A stretch of 64,000 nucleotides of DNA. It comes from JAEXOD01 sp963667875 (GTDB lineage Bacteria > Bacteroidota > Ignavibacteria > Ignavibacteriales > Melioribacteraceae). Position numbers and translations under genes: made by a program. Shown here in pieces: positions 37,238 through 46,896 of the stretch. Within the stretch, counting starts at the first letter, position 1, and each line of letters opens with the position of its first letter. A model generated the notes under the pieces. That model ran no database searches and had not been told where the DNA came from. It was given only the letters and a program-made list of their open reading frames with translations. The stretch is from contig CAXXGC010000003.1 of NCBI GenBank assembly GCA_963667875.2, positions 186,001 to 250,000 on the forward strand. Direction: 5' to 3'.

Positions 37238-39052
37238 ATGAATGGGAAAAATATGCAAAAATTAGATAAAACGTTATTAATTGCAGTTGTTACTTTATTA
37301 ATAACAATAAACATATATTGTGAAACCCGATATGTAAGCAAAACAGGAAGCGTACCAACGCCACCATATACAAGCTGGGCTACAGCTTGCGACAGCTTGC
37401 AAAAATGTTTTGATTATTGCCAAAAAGGCGATACTGTTTACGTGGATAGAGGAATATATAATGAAGTATTAACTGTATACAATAAAAATTTAACACTCAT
37501 TGGTATTGATACTGATGAGTGTATAATTGACGGATCGGGAATTGAGGGGAAAGTTGATAAATATACTATGTGTTGGTTTGAAGATTCGGAAATTAATATT
37601 GATAATTTGACTTTTAAATATAAACGAAGGGACAATAATCATTTTTATTTTGCTGTAATTTATGCACATGGTTATGCCAATGTAAATAACTGTATATTTG
37701 ATTCGACTGATAATTCTTTAGGTTTAATTACCTCAAGTAATGTAAAAAACTCAATCTTTAAAAATACAATATCTGCTATTGGGGTTAACGGATATCAATC
37801 TCCCGAAATAAAAATTGAGAACAATATCATTCAAATTCTTTCCGCTGGTGATTACCCTACCGCAATACAGAATGGTGCCGGAGGAGGGAGTTTTAAAATT
37901 TATAACAATATTATGTTTCAAAATGTTGGTAATAATTTGTTCTTTGGAATAATGATACTTACTAATAAAAGAGTTGATATAAAAAATAATCTTTTTTACG
38001 GCTTTGAAAGTGCAATCCAAGACGGATCGTTTGAAGGCGGCTATAAAGACACATCATTTATAGTTAATAATACAATTCTAAATTGTAAAGTATGTGGTAT
38101 TGAATCGGGTAATTTTTTAAAAGAAAGGCGAATTACAAATAATATTATAGCAAATTGCAAATACGGCATATATTCTTACGAGTATCCTATTTTTGCCGAT
38201 TATAATTTATATTTTAAGATGCGGACTTCGAATTACCATTTAATTACCCCGGGTATTAACGAAATTGTTGCCGACCCTATGTTTAATAAGGATACTACCG
38301 CAACATTAAACGGAAGTTATGATTTCAGGCTGCAAAAATATTCCCCTGCAATAGACGCTGGAGACCCAAGTATACTTGATGTTGACGGTTCCAGGAGTGA
38401 TATTGGAATGTACGGCGGGCCGATGGGAATAAGTTATGAATATAAAGATTTAGCACCAAAACAGGTAAAAGGGGTCACCGCTGTTTATCAGCAGGACACA
38501 AACCGTGTAAAATTGACATGGAAACGCAACACCGAATCGGATTTTAAACAATATTATATATATAAAGATATTACTGCAAACTTTGCAATTGACAGTACAA
38601 AACGAATTGGTGTTTTAACCGACACATTATTTTATGATATTTTAAACAAAGGCACACAAAAAGTTTATTATAAAGTTACCGCAATTGATAGTACAGGTAA
38701 TGAATGCCAACCAAGCACGGAAATAAATGTTACAATAACCAACAATGATGATGCGGTAATAACTGAAAATTACTGTTATGAATTGTTTCAAAATTACCCA
38801 AATCCATTTAACCCAACTACAACAATTAGTTACAGCTTAAAAGATCCGGGAGAAGTTAGAATAAAATTATATACCATAACGGGTGAATTAATTAAAACAA
38901 TTATTGAAGGAACCAAAAACAAAGGATATAACGAAACCCAAATAGATTTAAGTACTTACAGCAGCGGAATATATTTATACCGTTTGGAAGTAACAGGCGC
39001 GGGCAAAATACCTGCTTTTAATGATTTGAAGAAGATGGTTTTTGTAAAATAA
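37238..39052 (+). CDS. T9SS-secreted parallel beta-helix protein, paralog 2
   Basis: A 604-residue paralog of 23917-25713 with the same order: signal peptide, parallel beta-helix (about 30-395, same CDSLQKCFDYCQKGDTVYV start and DIGMYGGP end), fibronectin type III-like domain (about 405-495) and T9SS sorting domain (FQNYPNPFNPTTT to the C-terminus). The start is ATG 37238 or ATG 37253; both leave a signal peptide. It lies 9 bases after the TIM-barrel-like gene, so the two are co-transcribed and may act on the same extracellular polymer. No lyase active site can be assigned. Confidence 0.87.
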   Translation: MNGKNMQKLDKTLLIAVVTLLITINIYCETRYVSKTGSVPTPPYTSWATACDSLQKCFDYCQKGDTVYVDRGIYNEVLTVYNKNLTLIGIDTDECIIDGSGIEGKVDKYTMCWFEDSEINIDNLTFKYKRRDNNHFYFAVIYAHGYANVNNCIFDSTDNSLGLITSSNVKNSIFKNTISAIGVNGYQSPEIKIENNIIQILSAGDYPTAIQNGAGGGSFKIYNNIMFQNVGNNLFFGIMILTNKRVDIKNNLFYGFESAIQDGSFEGGYKDTSFIVNNTILNCKVCGIESGNFLKERRITNNIIANCKYGIYSYEYPIFADYNLYFKMRTSNYHLITPGINEIVADPMFNKDTTATLNGSYDFRLQKYSPAIDAGDPSILDVDGSRSDIGMYGGPMGISYEYKDLAPKQVKGVTAVYQQDTNRVKLTWKRNTESDFKQYYIYKDITANFAIDSTKRIGVLTDTLFYDILNKGTQKVYYKVTAIDSTGNECQPSTEINVTITNNDDAVITENYCYELFQNYPNPFNPTTTISYSLKDPGEVRIKLYTITGELIKTIIEGTKNKGYNETQIDLSTYSSGIYLYRLEVTGAGKIPAFNDLKKMVFVK

Positions 39053-41050
39053 TTATGAATTGTGAATTGTTAATTATGAATGAAAACAAATAAAATAACT
39101 ACTGATTAGGGTGATATTAAAATTAAATTGTCATTATCTTTAATTGTAACGCGAGTTTCAACTTGCGAGTTAATAAAAATAATAAAAGATAATTAAGCGA
39201 GATAAATGTATCACTTCAATTAAAAGTATTCAGATGAATTGGGAAATAGTTATTTGTCAAATCTTAAAATAAAAAATCTGTGCAAATCCGTTAAATCTGC
39301 GAAATCTGTGTTCCATGGTTTTTGTTTAAGAGAAATGTTTTTTGTTGGTCGATTTGTTGGGTTTATAATGTCACCCGTTCCGGGTTTTAATTCCTCTTTA
39401 CCATCCTTGTGCTATAATAATGCCATCCCGTCGGGATTAAAACCCACTCAAAACAAAATCATAATAATCACATAAATCACATAAATCATGGTTCAGACAA
39501 TTATTAAAATCATGGAAATCTTTTAATCAGGTTAATCATGGTTCAGACGTTGGTTTAATCTGCGTAAATCCGTTAAATCTGTGTAATCAGAGTTCTATGG
39601 TTTTTGTTTAAAAGAATATGCAACCCGCTCTGGGGTTGTAGGATGTTTGGGGTGGCGATAGGTTACAAACATGCCACATCTCTGATGTGGGTTTGGTACG
39701 AGAGAATTATTAATTCTCAATTCTAAATTAAAAACATTTGGACAAGATTGATAAAGGACGTATTGCCTTAATATTGCAACAGCTTTTAATTGTAGAGCAA
39801 GCTTCAGCTTGCGGTTTGTTGAAATATTATTGGCGAGATAAATCTCGCCCTACAAATAAAAGTATTCAGATGAATAGGGAAATAGTTCTTTATTAGATCT
39901 AAATATAAATCTAAATATAAATATCTGCGTAAATCCGTTAAATCTGTGTAATCTGCGTTCTATGGTTTTTGTTTAAGAGAAATGTTTTTTGTTGGTCAAT
40001 TTGTTGGGTTTATAATGTCACCCGTTCCGGGTTTTAATTCCTCTCCTCCATCCTTGTGCTATAATAATGCCATCCCGTCGGGATTACAACCAACTCAAAA
40101 CAAAATCATAATAATCACATAAATCATATAAATCATGGTTCAGACAATTATTAAAATCATGGAAATCCTTTAATCAGGTTAATCGTGGTTCAGACGTTGG
40201 TTTAATCTGCGCAATCAGCGTTCTATGGTTTTTGTTCCGAAAAAAATGCAACCCGCTCTGGGGTTGTAGGATGTTTGGGGTGGCGATAGGTTACAAACAT
40301 GCCACATCTCTGATGTGGGTTTGGTACGAGTGAATTATTAATTCTCAATTCTCAATTCTTAGATTAAAAACATTTGAACAAGGATTGATAAAGCTCGTAT
40401 TGCCTTAACATTGCGGCTGCTTTTAGTTGTAGAGCAAGCTTCAGCTTGCGGTTTGTTGAGATTTTATGGGGAATTTAAGCTCGTCTTACAATTAAAAGTA
40501 TTCAGATTAATAGGGAAATAGTTCTTTGTCAAATCTAAATATAAAATCTGTGTAAATCAGTTAAATCTGTGTAATCAGCGTTCCATGTTTTTTGTTGGGC
40601 AATTTATTGGGTTTATAATGTCACCCGTTCCGGGTTTTAATTCCTCTCCTCCATCATTGTGCTATAATAATGCCATCCCGTCGGGATTACAACCAACTCA
40701 AAACAAAATCATAATAATCACATAAATCATATAAATCATGGTTTAGACAATTATTAAAATCATGGAAATCTTTTAATCAGGTTAATCATGGTTCAGACAT
40801 TGGTTTAATCTGCGCAATCAGCGTTCCATGGTTTTTGTTTAAGAGAAATGTTTTTGTTGGTCAATTTATTGGGTTTATAATGTCACCCGTTCCGGGTTTT
40901 AATTCCTCTCCTCCATCATTGTGCTATAATAATGCCATCCCGTCGGGATTAAAACCCACTCAAAACATAATCATAATAATCACATAAATCATGGTTCAGA
41001 CAATCTTTTAATTCACCATTCATAATTTTCTTTATATCATGGTTCAGACA
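39053..41050. repeat. Two-kilobase intergenic array of composite repeats
   Basis: There is no supported gene in this stretch. Four copies of the ACCCG-TTC-CGGGT / ATCCC-GTC-GGGAT pair lie at about 39371-39439, 40018-40086, 40621-40689 and 40882-40950. Two copies of the AACCC-GCTCTG-GGGTT / CCACATC-TCT-GATGTGG pair lie near 39620-39690 and 40250-40322, and two GCAAGCT-TC-AGCTTGC hairpins near 39797 and 40436. Phrases such as TTTAATCAGGTTAATCATGG and AATCTGTGTAATCTGCG separate them. The composition matches the arrays at 23.3 and 25.7-27.1 kb. Confidence 0.8.
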
Positions 41051-41103
41051 ACTATTTAATGATTTGGGATTGATAATACGGAAGTAATATAAATTTGAAA
41101 GTT

Positions 41104-42312
41104 TTATTTAGGCAGTAGTATTTTAAAGGTTGTACCTTCGTTAATTACGGAATGAACCACAAATATTTTACCGTGATGATAATCTTCAATAATACGTTTA
41201 GAAAGACTTAAACCAAGTCCCCAGCCTCTTCTTTTTGTGCTGTATCCGGGTCTAAATATGTCTTTCCTCCTATTCATATCTATTCCTTTTCCGTTATCGC
41301 TAACTTCAATTGCAACATATTTTTGCGTTTCAGTAACAATAAATTCTATTTTACCATTTTTTGTTTCAATTGCATCCAAAGCGTTTTTAATTAAGTTTTC
41401 AAGAACCCATTCAAACAATTCTTTATTTAACATTACAATAACTTTGAATGTACAATTTAATTTAATTGTTACATTTTTACGGGTTTGCGGTAAACGGCGG
41501 GTAAAATAATTGATTGTTTTATTTAATACATCTTCAATATTTTCAAGTTTTAACTCTGGCTTAGAGCCTATTTTCGAAAATCGATTAGCAATTTTATTAA
41601 GTCTTGCCAAATCGTTATCAATTTCAGCCGTTGCGTCTAAAACTTTATCCGGATTTTCATAATTCATTTTAATAATTTCGGACCAGCCCATTAACGATGA
41701 TATTGGAGTGCCAAGCTGATGTGCTGTTTCCTTTGACATGCCAACCCAGATATTACTTTGTTCGCTTCGTTTTAAATAACTAAATCCAAAATAAGCCAGC
41801 ATAATAAATAACATTGCTACCAAAATTTGCAAATACGGATAATATTTTAGTCTTTTTACTAAATTGGAATCACCATAATAAATTTTACCCAAAATAATAG
41901 TATCTTGATATGTAATAGTCAGCGGAGTATGAGTTTCCTTAAGATCGGCCATGGTTTTTTTTATAAACTTAAGTTTATCCTTATCCGATAATGTGGAATC
42001 AATCTCCAAATTACGTATTCCTCCGCCTATACCGGAAATATTAATATTATCCTTTCCATCAGTTAAAATTAAAGGAAAATCAATTCTTTGGATGATATTT
42101 TCAAATATAAATGTTAAATCGGAAGGGGAGTCCTCCAACTGAGCAATGTATTCAAAGCTTTTTGCATACAACTCAACAGTTTCTCTTTCTCTGTTTTGCA
42201 GTTTGCTAACAAGATTTTGTGTATACAACAATGTTCCGGCAGCAATTAAAATTGCAAAACTTAATAAAATTAACTTTATGTTAAAAGAAGCAGGACCTCC
42301 CGTCATTTTCAT
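41104..42312 (-). CDS. Membrane sensor histidine kinase coupled to amidase gene
   Basis: A 402-residue kinase with TM1 at about 12-31, an extracytoplasmic loop of about 125 residues, TM2 at about 157-180, and a short cytoplasmic kinase core. The H box is KETAHQLGTPISSL (H198), a variant common in FCB kinases, with the N box around N306-N310, G1 DNGKGID and G2 GWGLGLSL. It should be active. Its ATG overlaps the amidase stop codon (ATGA), so the two are translationally coupled and the sensor may respond to cell-wall state. No response regulator is adjacent. Confidence 0.9.
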   Translation of the reverse strand: MKMTGGPASFNIKLILLSFAILIAAGTLLYTQNLVSKLQNRERETVELYAKSFEYIAQLEDSPSDLTFIFENIIQRIDFPLILTDGKDNINISGIGGGIRNLEIDSTLSDKDKLKFIKKTMADLKETHTPLTITYQDTIILGKIYYGDSNLVKRLKYYPYLQILVAMLFIMLAYFGFSYLKRSEQSNIWVGMSKETAHQLGTPISSLMGWSEIIKMNYENPDKVLDATAEIDNDLARLNKIANRFSKIGSKPELKLENIEDVLNKTINYFTRRLPQTRKNVTIKLNCTFKVIVMLNKELFEWVLENLIKNALDAIETKNGKIEFIVTETQKYVAIEVSDNGKGIDMNRRKDIFRPGYSTKRRGWGLGLSLSKRIIEDYHHGKIFVVHSVINEGTTFKILLPK

Positions 42313-44156
42313 TCGCTATATTCCTTAAAAAAATCTTGCAATGCAGTAGTTATTGATTTAGCAACCTTGTTTTGATACTCATCCGAAATTAACAAAGTTT
42401 CTTGTTCAGGATCAATGATAAAAAACGGTTCTACTAAAACGGCTATTGCTTCTGTAATTCTACACATGTAAAGATTATTGCAATACAACCCGTGATTTCT
42501 AAAAGTAAAATTATGGCTGAATTGATTATTAATTCTTTTAGCAAGCGGATATGCCTGCGGATAATAATAATAGGAAGAGTACCCGTTATAAATTGTTGCA
42601 TCCATGTTTTGGGGAACAGCATTATTGTGCATACTGATACTAATATCAGGTTTAAAAGAAATAACCTTTTCGCGTCTGTCCCTAAGTTCAAGCTTATCTT
42701 CTACATTTTGACGTGTTAAATTTACAATTGCTCCTTCTTTTTCAAGCATGTTTTTTAACACCACCGATAAAGTATGGTTGATATTTCTTTCGATAGTGCC
42801 ATAGGGCCCTGAAGCTCCTGATTCGGGGTTATGTCCAGGATCGATAACTATTTTTATTCCGGCAAGCGGATTATTTTGTTTTTTTGCGGGATGTTTAATT
42901 TTTAACTTAAAAATGTTACCGTCATAAACGGAATAATAACCCCAATGAGCCTTTTGTTTTAAAAATACTTCAACTTTCATAACACCATCTTTTTCCTGGT
43001 AGTGTCTGATTTCTGAAATCAGAGTATCTTTTGGATCAAATCTAATCCAATCGATATTAACTGAAGTGTTATAAAAGTATAATTCGTATTTTTGAGGATT
43101 ATTACATTGTCTTATTTCCACAGGCACGCGATCAAAAAAACCAAATTGAACTTCCGAAAAATCGCCTGTATTTTCAGTTCGTATTATTTCAACCGAATTT
43201 TTTACAGGGGGAGTACCTTTAGGCAATATAGTTACACTTGATTTATCAACAAAAATAAATTTATTATCACTTAATTTTGCTTTGTAAAAATTACCTTCAG
43301 TGCCTACAATATTTAATTTAACACCACCTTGTAAAAATATTACATAACCAAGTCCTGCACCGCTTCGAGCAATTGTTAAATTAGGGTCTTCTTTTACAAC
43401 ACCAATTTGGTAATCGTTAACAGTTAAGGATGTTACTTTTCCTTTTGCAATTCCCTTTGTTTCAACAAAACTATTACCATCTTTTTTATACTTTAGGTAA
43501 ATTCTAATTTTAGCGTTTGTTAGGTTTTCCTCAACAAAAAAACAACCCTTATAATATCCGCCAATTGTATCACCTTTTGTAACAAATCCTTTCCCAAAAC
43601 TGCCATCACCCCAGTAGTAGCTGTTTACATAAGGAGTTTCAGGCATTGGAAATAACTTATTTATTCCTTCAACTTCAAAAAAAGCAGTACAATTTGGAGT
43701 TCCAAAAAATTCAACATCTATTTGTTGTCCGGGTAAACTTGTATAGTCAATTGAAGGTTCAATTGTACTTTCATCAATTAACGGATCGCCAAAAAAACCC
43801 ATTGTTTTTAATGGCGGTTTTACCCAAACAACCGATTCGAAATCTTTACTGTTATTATTTTTACTTAATTTTGCGGCAATAATACCTTTAAATAAACCTT
43901 CTTTATTTGACTCGTTTTTAATATTTAACTTAATATAAGCTAAAAAACCGCCTTTTTCGTGTACTTTAATTTTTTTATTATTTATTGTTAGTTCTGCATT
44001 AGCCGGTGTAATTGTGCCAAATATAAAAACAGAATCGTTAAACATTCTGCAATTATTGATATCACCAATATTGTTGTATTTAATACTAAAATCGTTGCTT
44101 CCTTGAGCAAATAAATTTGCAAACCCAAATAAAATCAAAAAAATAAAATATTTCAC
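42309..44156 (-). CDS. N-acetylmuramoyl-L-alanine amidase (Amidase_3)
   Basis: A 615-residue exported protein, GTG start at 44156 with AGAGG upstream, signal peptide ending LFAQG. Residues about 20-410 are beta-rich modules. Residues about 410-610 are an Amidase_3 zinc domain: IDPGHNPES (His), GTIERNINH (Glu), SISMHNNAVP (His) and LVEPFF (Glu), all present. It cleaves the MurNAc-L-Ala bond of peptidoglycan in the periplasm. The very long N-terminal region is unusual for AmiC-type enzymes and may mediate localisation or inhibition. It is coupled to the downstream histidine kinase. Confidence 0.9.
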   Translation of the reverse strand: MKYFIFLILFGFANLFAQGSNDFSIKYNNIGDINNCRMFNDSVFIFGTITPANAELTINNKKIKVHEKGGFLAYIKLNIKNESNKEGLFKGIIAAKLSKNNNSKDFESVVWVKPPLKTMGFFGDPLIDESTIEPSIDYTSLPGQQIDVEFFGTPNCTAFFEVEGINKLFPMPETPYVNSYYWGDGSFGKGFVTKGDTIGGYYKGCFFVEENLTNAKIRIYLKYKKDGNSFVETKGIAKGKVTSLTVNDYQIGVVKEDPNLTIARSGAGLGYVIFLQGGVKLNIVGTEGNFYKAKLSDNKFIFVDKSSVTILPKGTPPVKNSVEIIRTENTGDFSEVQFGFFDRVPVEIRQCNNPQKYELYFYNTSVNIDWIRFDPKDTLISEIRHYQEKDGVMKVEVFLKQKAHWGYYSVYDGNIFKLKIKHPAKKQNNPLAGIKIVIDPGHNPESGASGPYGTIERNINHTLSVVLKNMLEKEGAIVNLTRQNVEDKLELRDRREKVISFKPDISISMHNNAVPQNMDATIYNGYSSYYYYPQAYPLAKRINNQFSHNFTFRNHGLYCNNLYMCRITEAIAVLVEPFFIIDPEQETLLISDEYQNKVAKSITTALQDFFKEYSE

Positions 44157-44274
44157 GTCGGTACCTCTAATAATTATATAATAACATTATAAATATAATA
44201 ACATACCAATTTAAATGTTTATTTTTTTTGTAATAATAAAATGCAATAGATAGGGTATTTTTCGGTTTTAAAAT

Positions 44275-44313
44275 AAAAAAGGGATGAATATTTCAAAATA
44301 TCATCCCTTTTTT
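44275..44313 (-). terminator. Terminator of cstA paralog 2
   Basis: The arms AAAAAAGGGATGA and TCATCCCTTTTTT enclose a 13-base AT loop, 16 bases past the cstA stop at 44329. On the minus strand it ends in a T run. Confidence 0.85.
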
Positions 44314-44328
44314 GTAAGTCAAAAACGT

Positions 44329-45765
44329 TTAATCTAAATCGGGTTGAATGACTTTTTTACTTTTATAAAATACATAAACTAAAATTGCAACAAAAATTCC
44401 GCCGCATATACTTAACGAAGTATTAAGGTCTAACCTAAATCCTTCAGGAGCCATAAGAATATAATTAATAGAAACAGCGGTCATAAAAATTGTCGGAATT
44501 AATGATATCCAATAATTCTTCTTTTCCTGATATAAATAAACCGTTATTGTTAATAAAGTAACTACCGATAAAGTTTGATTTGACCAAGCCATATAACGCC
44601 AAATAATATCAAAATTTACCTGGGTAAGTATCAAACTGACTGCAAACAATGGTAATGCTGTTAATGTTCTTGTTGTTAATTTTTTTTGATCAATATGAAA
44701 ATAATCTGCAATTGTTAATCTTGCACCTCTGAATGCTGTATCGCCAGTAGTAATAGGACAAGCAACAACACCAAGTATAGCAAGCACGCCGCCAACTTTA
44801 CCTAATAAAGTGTTTGAAATAATATTTACCATCCATGCGGCATTTCCATTTTGTGCGGCCATTGTGTCGTTTAATTCTTTAACGCCGCCAAAAAAGCCCA
44901 TGGCAACTGCAGCCCAAATTAATGCAACAATTCCTTCCGAAAGCATAGAACCCATAAAAACGCGTCTTCCGTATTTTTCATTTGTAATACAACGAGCCAT
45001 TAAAGGAGATTGTGTAGCATGAAAACCGGAAATAGCACCGCAAGCAACTGTTACAAACAACATTGGGAATATAGGGAACTGACTTGCATTGGAGTGCATA
45101 TTAGTCAAATTTGCCCAGGTTAATTCCGGTATCTTTACTCCGGTAACTAACATAGTAATAGATATTCCAACAGCCATAAATAAAAGAGCAAAACCAAAAA
45201 TTGGGTAAATTTTACCAATCAGTTTATCAATTGGCAATAATGTAGCTAATATATAATAAATAATAATAACAACAGTCCAAAATGTAAAATCCAAGTAGGC
45301 TGGGGTAATCATTGCCAAAATTTTAGCAGGGCCCATAATAAAAACGGTTCCAACTAAAATTAATAATAAAATAGTAAAAATATTTACAAATAATTTTGCG
45401 TTTTTGCCTAAATATTTGCCAATAATTTCCGGCAGACTTAATCCATCCTGGCGTAAGGAAAGCATACCTGAAAAATAATCGTGTGTTGCTCCGCCAAAAA
45501 TACATCCTAATACGATCCATAAAAATGCAGGAGGACCCCACATTGCACCTGCAATTGCACCAAATATTGGTCCCAATCCGGCAATATTAAGGAATTGAAT
45601 TAAATAAATCCTCCACCATTCCATAGGTACATAATCAACACCATCGTTATGTTTTAGGGCTGGTGTTATTGCTTTTTCATCAATACCAAAAATCTTATCA
45701 AAAACCTTACCATAAATAAAATAACTGACAATTAACAGACAAATCGAAATCAAAAACGTATACAT
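44329..45765 (-). CDS. cstA: CstA-family carbon-starvation transporter, paralog 2
   Basis: A 478-residue paralog of 32709-34124, collinear and very similar throughout, differing mainly at the C-terminus (KSKKVIQPDLD). It has the same blocks (AGLGPIFGAIAG, GATHDYFSGMLS, ISGFHATQSPLMARC). The family imports peptides or pyruvate under carbon limitation. Two copies within 12 kb suggest an older duplication with some specialisation. It has its own terminator and the shared upstream element at 45868-45896. Confidence 0.9.
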   Translation of the reverse strand: MYTFLISICLLIVSYFIYGKVFDKIFGIDEKAITPALKHNDGVDYVPMEWWRIYLIQFLNIAGLGPIFGAIAGAMWGPPAFLWIVLGCIFGGATHDYFSGMLSLRQDGLSLPEIIGKYLGKNAKLFVNIFTILLLILVGTVFIMGPAKILAMITPAYLDFTFWTVVIIIYYILATLLPIDKLIGKIYPIFGFALLFMAVGISITMLVTGVKIPELTWANLTNMHSNASQFPIFPMLFVTVACGAISGFHATQSPLMARCITNEKYGRRVFMGSMLSEGIVALIWAAVAMGFFGGVKELNDTMAAQNGNAAWMVNIISNTLLGKVGGVLAILGVVACPITTGDTAFRGARLTIADYFHIDQKKLTTRTLTALPLFAVSLILTQVNFDIIWRYMAWSNQTLSVVTLLTITVYLYQEKKNYWISLIPTIFMTAVSINYILMAPEGFRLDLNTSLSICGGIFVAILVYVFYKSKKVIQPDLD

Positions 45766-45867
45766 TATATTTAATCCTTAATTATTGGGAAAGAAAATTG
45801 CTGAGGTATGTAATAATAATAAAAAACATCTTATACCATAAATTCAAAAAATCAGGTTTTATATTTT

Positions 45868-45896
45868 AAATTAAGGTTATAAAAAACCATTGTCAA
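45868..45896 (-). promoter_or_regulatory. Promoter-like element shared by the two cstA genes (copy 2)
   Basis: On the minus strand TTGACA (45891-45896), 17 bases, then TAATTT (45868-45873), with TATAACCTTAATTT conserved against copy 1. It lies about 100 bases before the gene start. Confidence 0.55.
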
Positions 45897-45920
45897 TAAA
45901 TTATAATTAAAATTAATAAA

Positions 45921-46638
45921 TTATTTGATTAAACTTAAAAAATCAAAATCTAAAGTTTCTTCGCAATAAAAAGGCTCGCCGTAAAGTTTGCCAATCTTAA
46001 AACCAAAATGTTTTGCTTTTGCTTCTATAAAAGATAAAAAGGCAGGTTGACTAATAAATGTTTCCGGTTCTTTACTTTTAGGGTTATGAAATTGTGTGTT
46101 ATAAGCAAGAATTGATTTCATTTTAATGTCAAAATAATCCGAAACATTATTTACAAAAACGGGGGGGAAACTCGTAAGTCATCATAAAATAAAATAATTT
46201 TTGCGGCCTGTATGGCTCTTGTTTAACATTATTATAAGTTGTTTTAATTTTAGTTAATCCCGAAAAAAAATAGGCATCTTTTACAAGTAATCCGGCTCCA
46301 ACATGATCGGGGTGTCGATCGTTAAAATATGGAGCAAAAATTATTTTGGGCTTATGTTTTCTAATCTCTTCTATTAATAGAGTGACATATTCATCCTTAA
46401 CTTTTACTTTTCCGTCAGGAATTTTTAAATTATTGCGATAACTTAACCCAAGAATTTGAGAAGCATTTTCCGATTCCTGTTTCCTGGTTTCAGCTGTTCC
46501 GCGAGTTCCAAGTTCACCTTGTGTCATATCCACAATTCCAACTTTAAACCCATTGCTGCAAAATTTTGCAACTGTTCCACCCATTGAAATTTCTGCATCA
46601 TCGGGGTGGGCCGTAAAAATTAATATATCTAAATTCAT
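45921..46638 (-). pseudogene. bshB1: Bacillithiol biosynthesis deacetylase BshB1, frameshifted at a C run
   Basis: The ATG at 46638 begins a PIG-L family deacetylase: TAHPDDAEISMGG (zinc site), NDRHPDHVGAG (second motif), and the family blocks MTQGELGTRG and YEFPP. The frame breaks after YEFPP, where seven C on the coding strand (46164-46170) replace an expected six. With six, it continues as VFVNNVSDYFDIK into the separate C-terminal frame (KMKSILAYNTQF to the stop at 45921), giving the usual length of about 238 residues. BshB1 removes the acetyl group from GlcNAc-malate in bacillithiol synthesis. This is probably a functional gene with a sequencing error; otherwise it is inactivated. Confidence 0.85.
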
Positions 46639-46782
46639 AATATTCCTTCTATATTTATCCGGTTTTAACAAATTTAACAAAAAATATTAATAAACAGTTT
46701 TATATGTGCAAAAATATTAAACATTTTGAGAAATAGCTCGATTATAAAGTGTAAATAATGTCTTATTTTATAATAAATTCTC

Positions 46783-46793
46783 AAAATGAAACA
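46783..46793 (+). promoter_or_regulatory. Candidate upstream activator site (copy 1)
   Basis: AAAATGAAACA, inside a palindromic stretch (AAAATGAAACATTTT, 46783-46797), 63 bases before the GG of the sigma-54-type promoter. An inverted copy (CATTTTGAGA) lies near 46720-46730. The same 11-mer precedes the next paralog at almost the same distance, as expected for an enhancer-binding protein. Confidence 0.5.
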
Positions 46794-46844
46794 TTTTGGA
46801 ATTAAAATAACACGTAGAAATAAAGAAAATGTACTGATTTATGC

Positions 46845-46860
46845 CGGCATGAAATTTGCA
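46845..46860 (+). promoter_or_regulatory. Sigma-54-type promoter of thioester protein 1
   Basis: CGGCATGAAATTTGCA has GG at 46846-46847 and GC at 46858-46859, exactly ten bases apart, matching the sigma-54 consensus TGGCAYR-N4-TTGCA except for its first base. The predicted start of transcription (about 46871) is 26 bases before the ATG. Confidence 0.65.
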
Positions 46861-46896
46861 ATAAATGACAAAAACTATAATATATTAGAGGAATGA

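Noticed and set aside
39239..39475. 78-codon open frame in the repeat array
   Set aside because: It is the translation of interspersed repeat modules that recur in spacers without an open frame.
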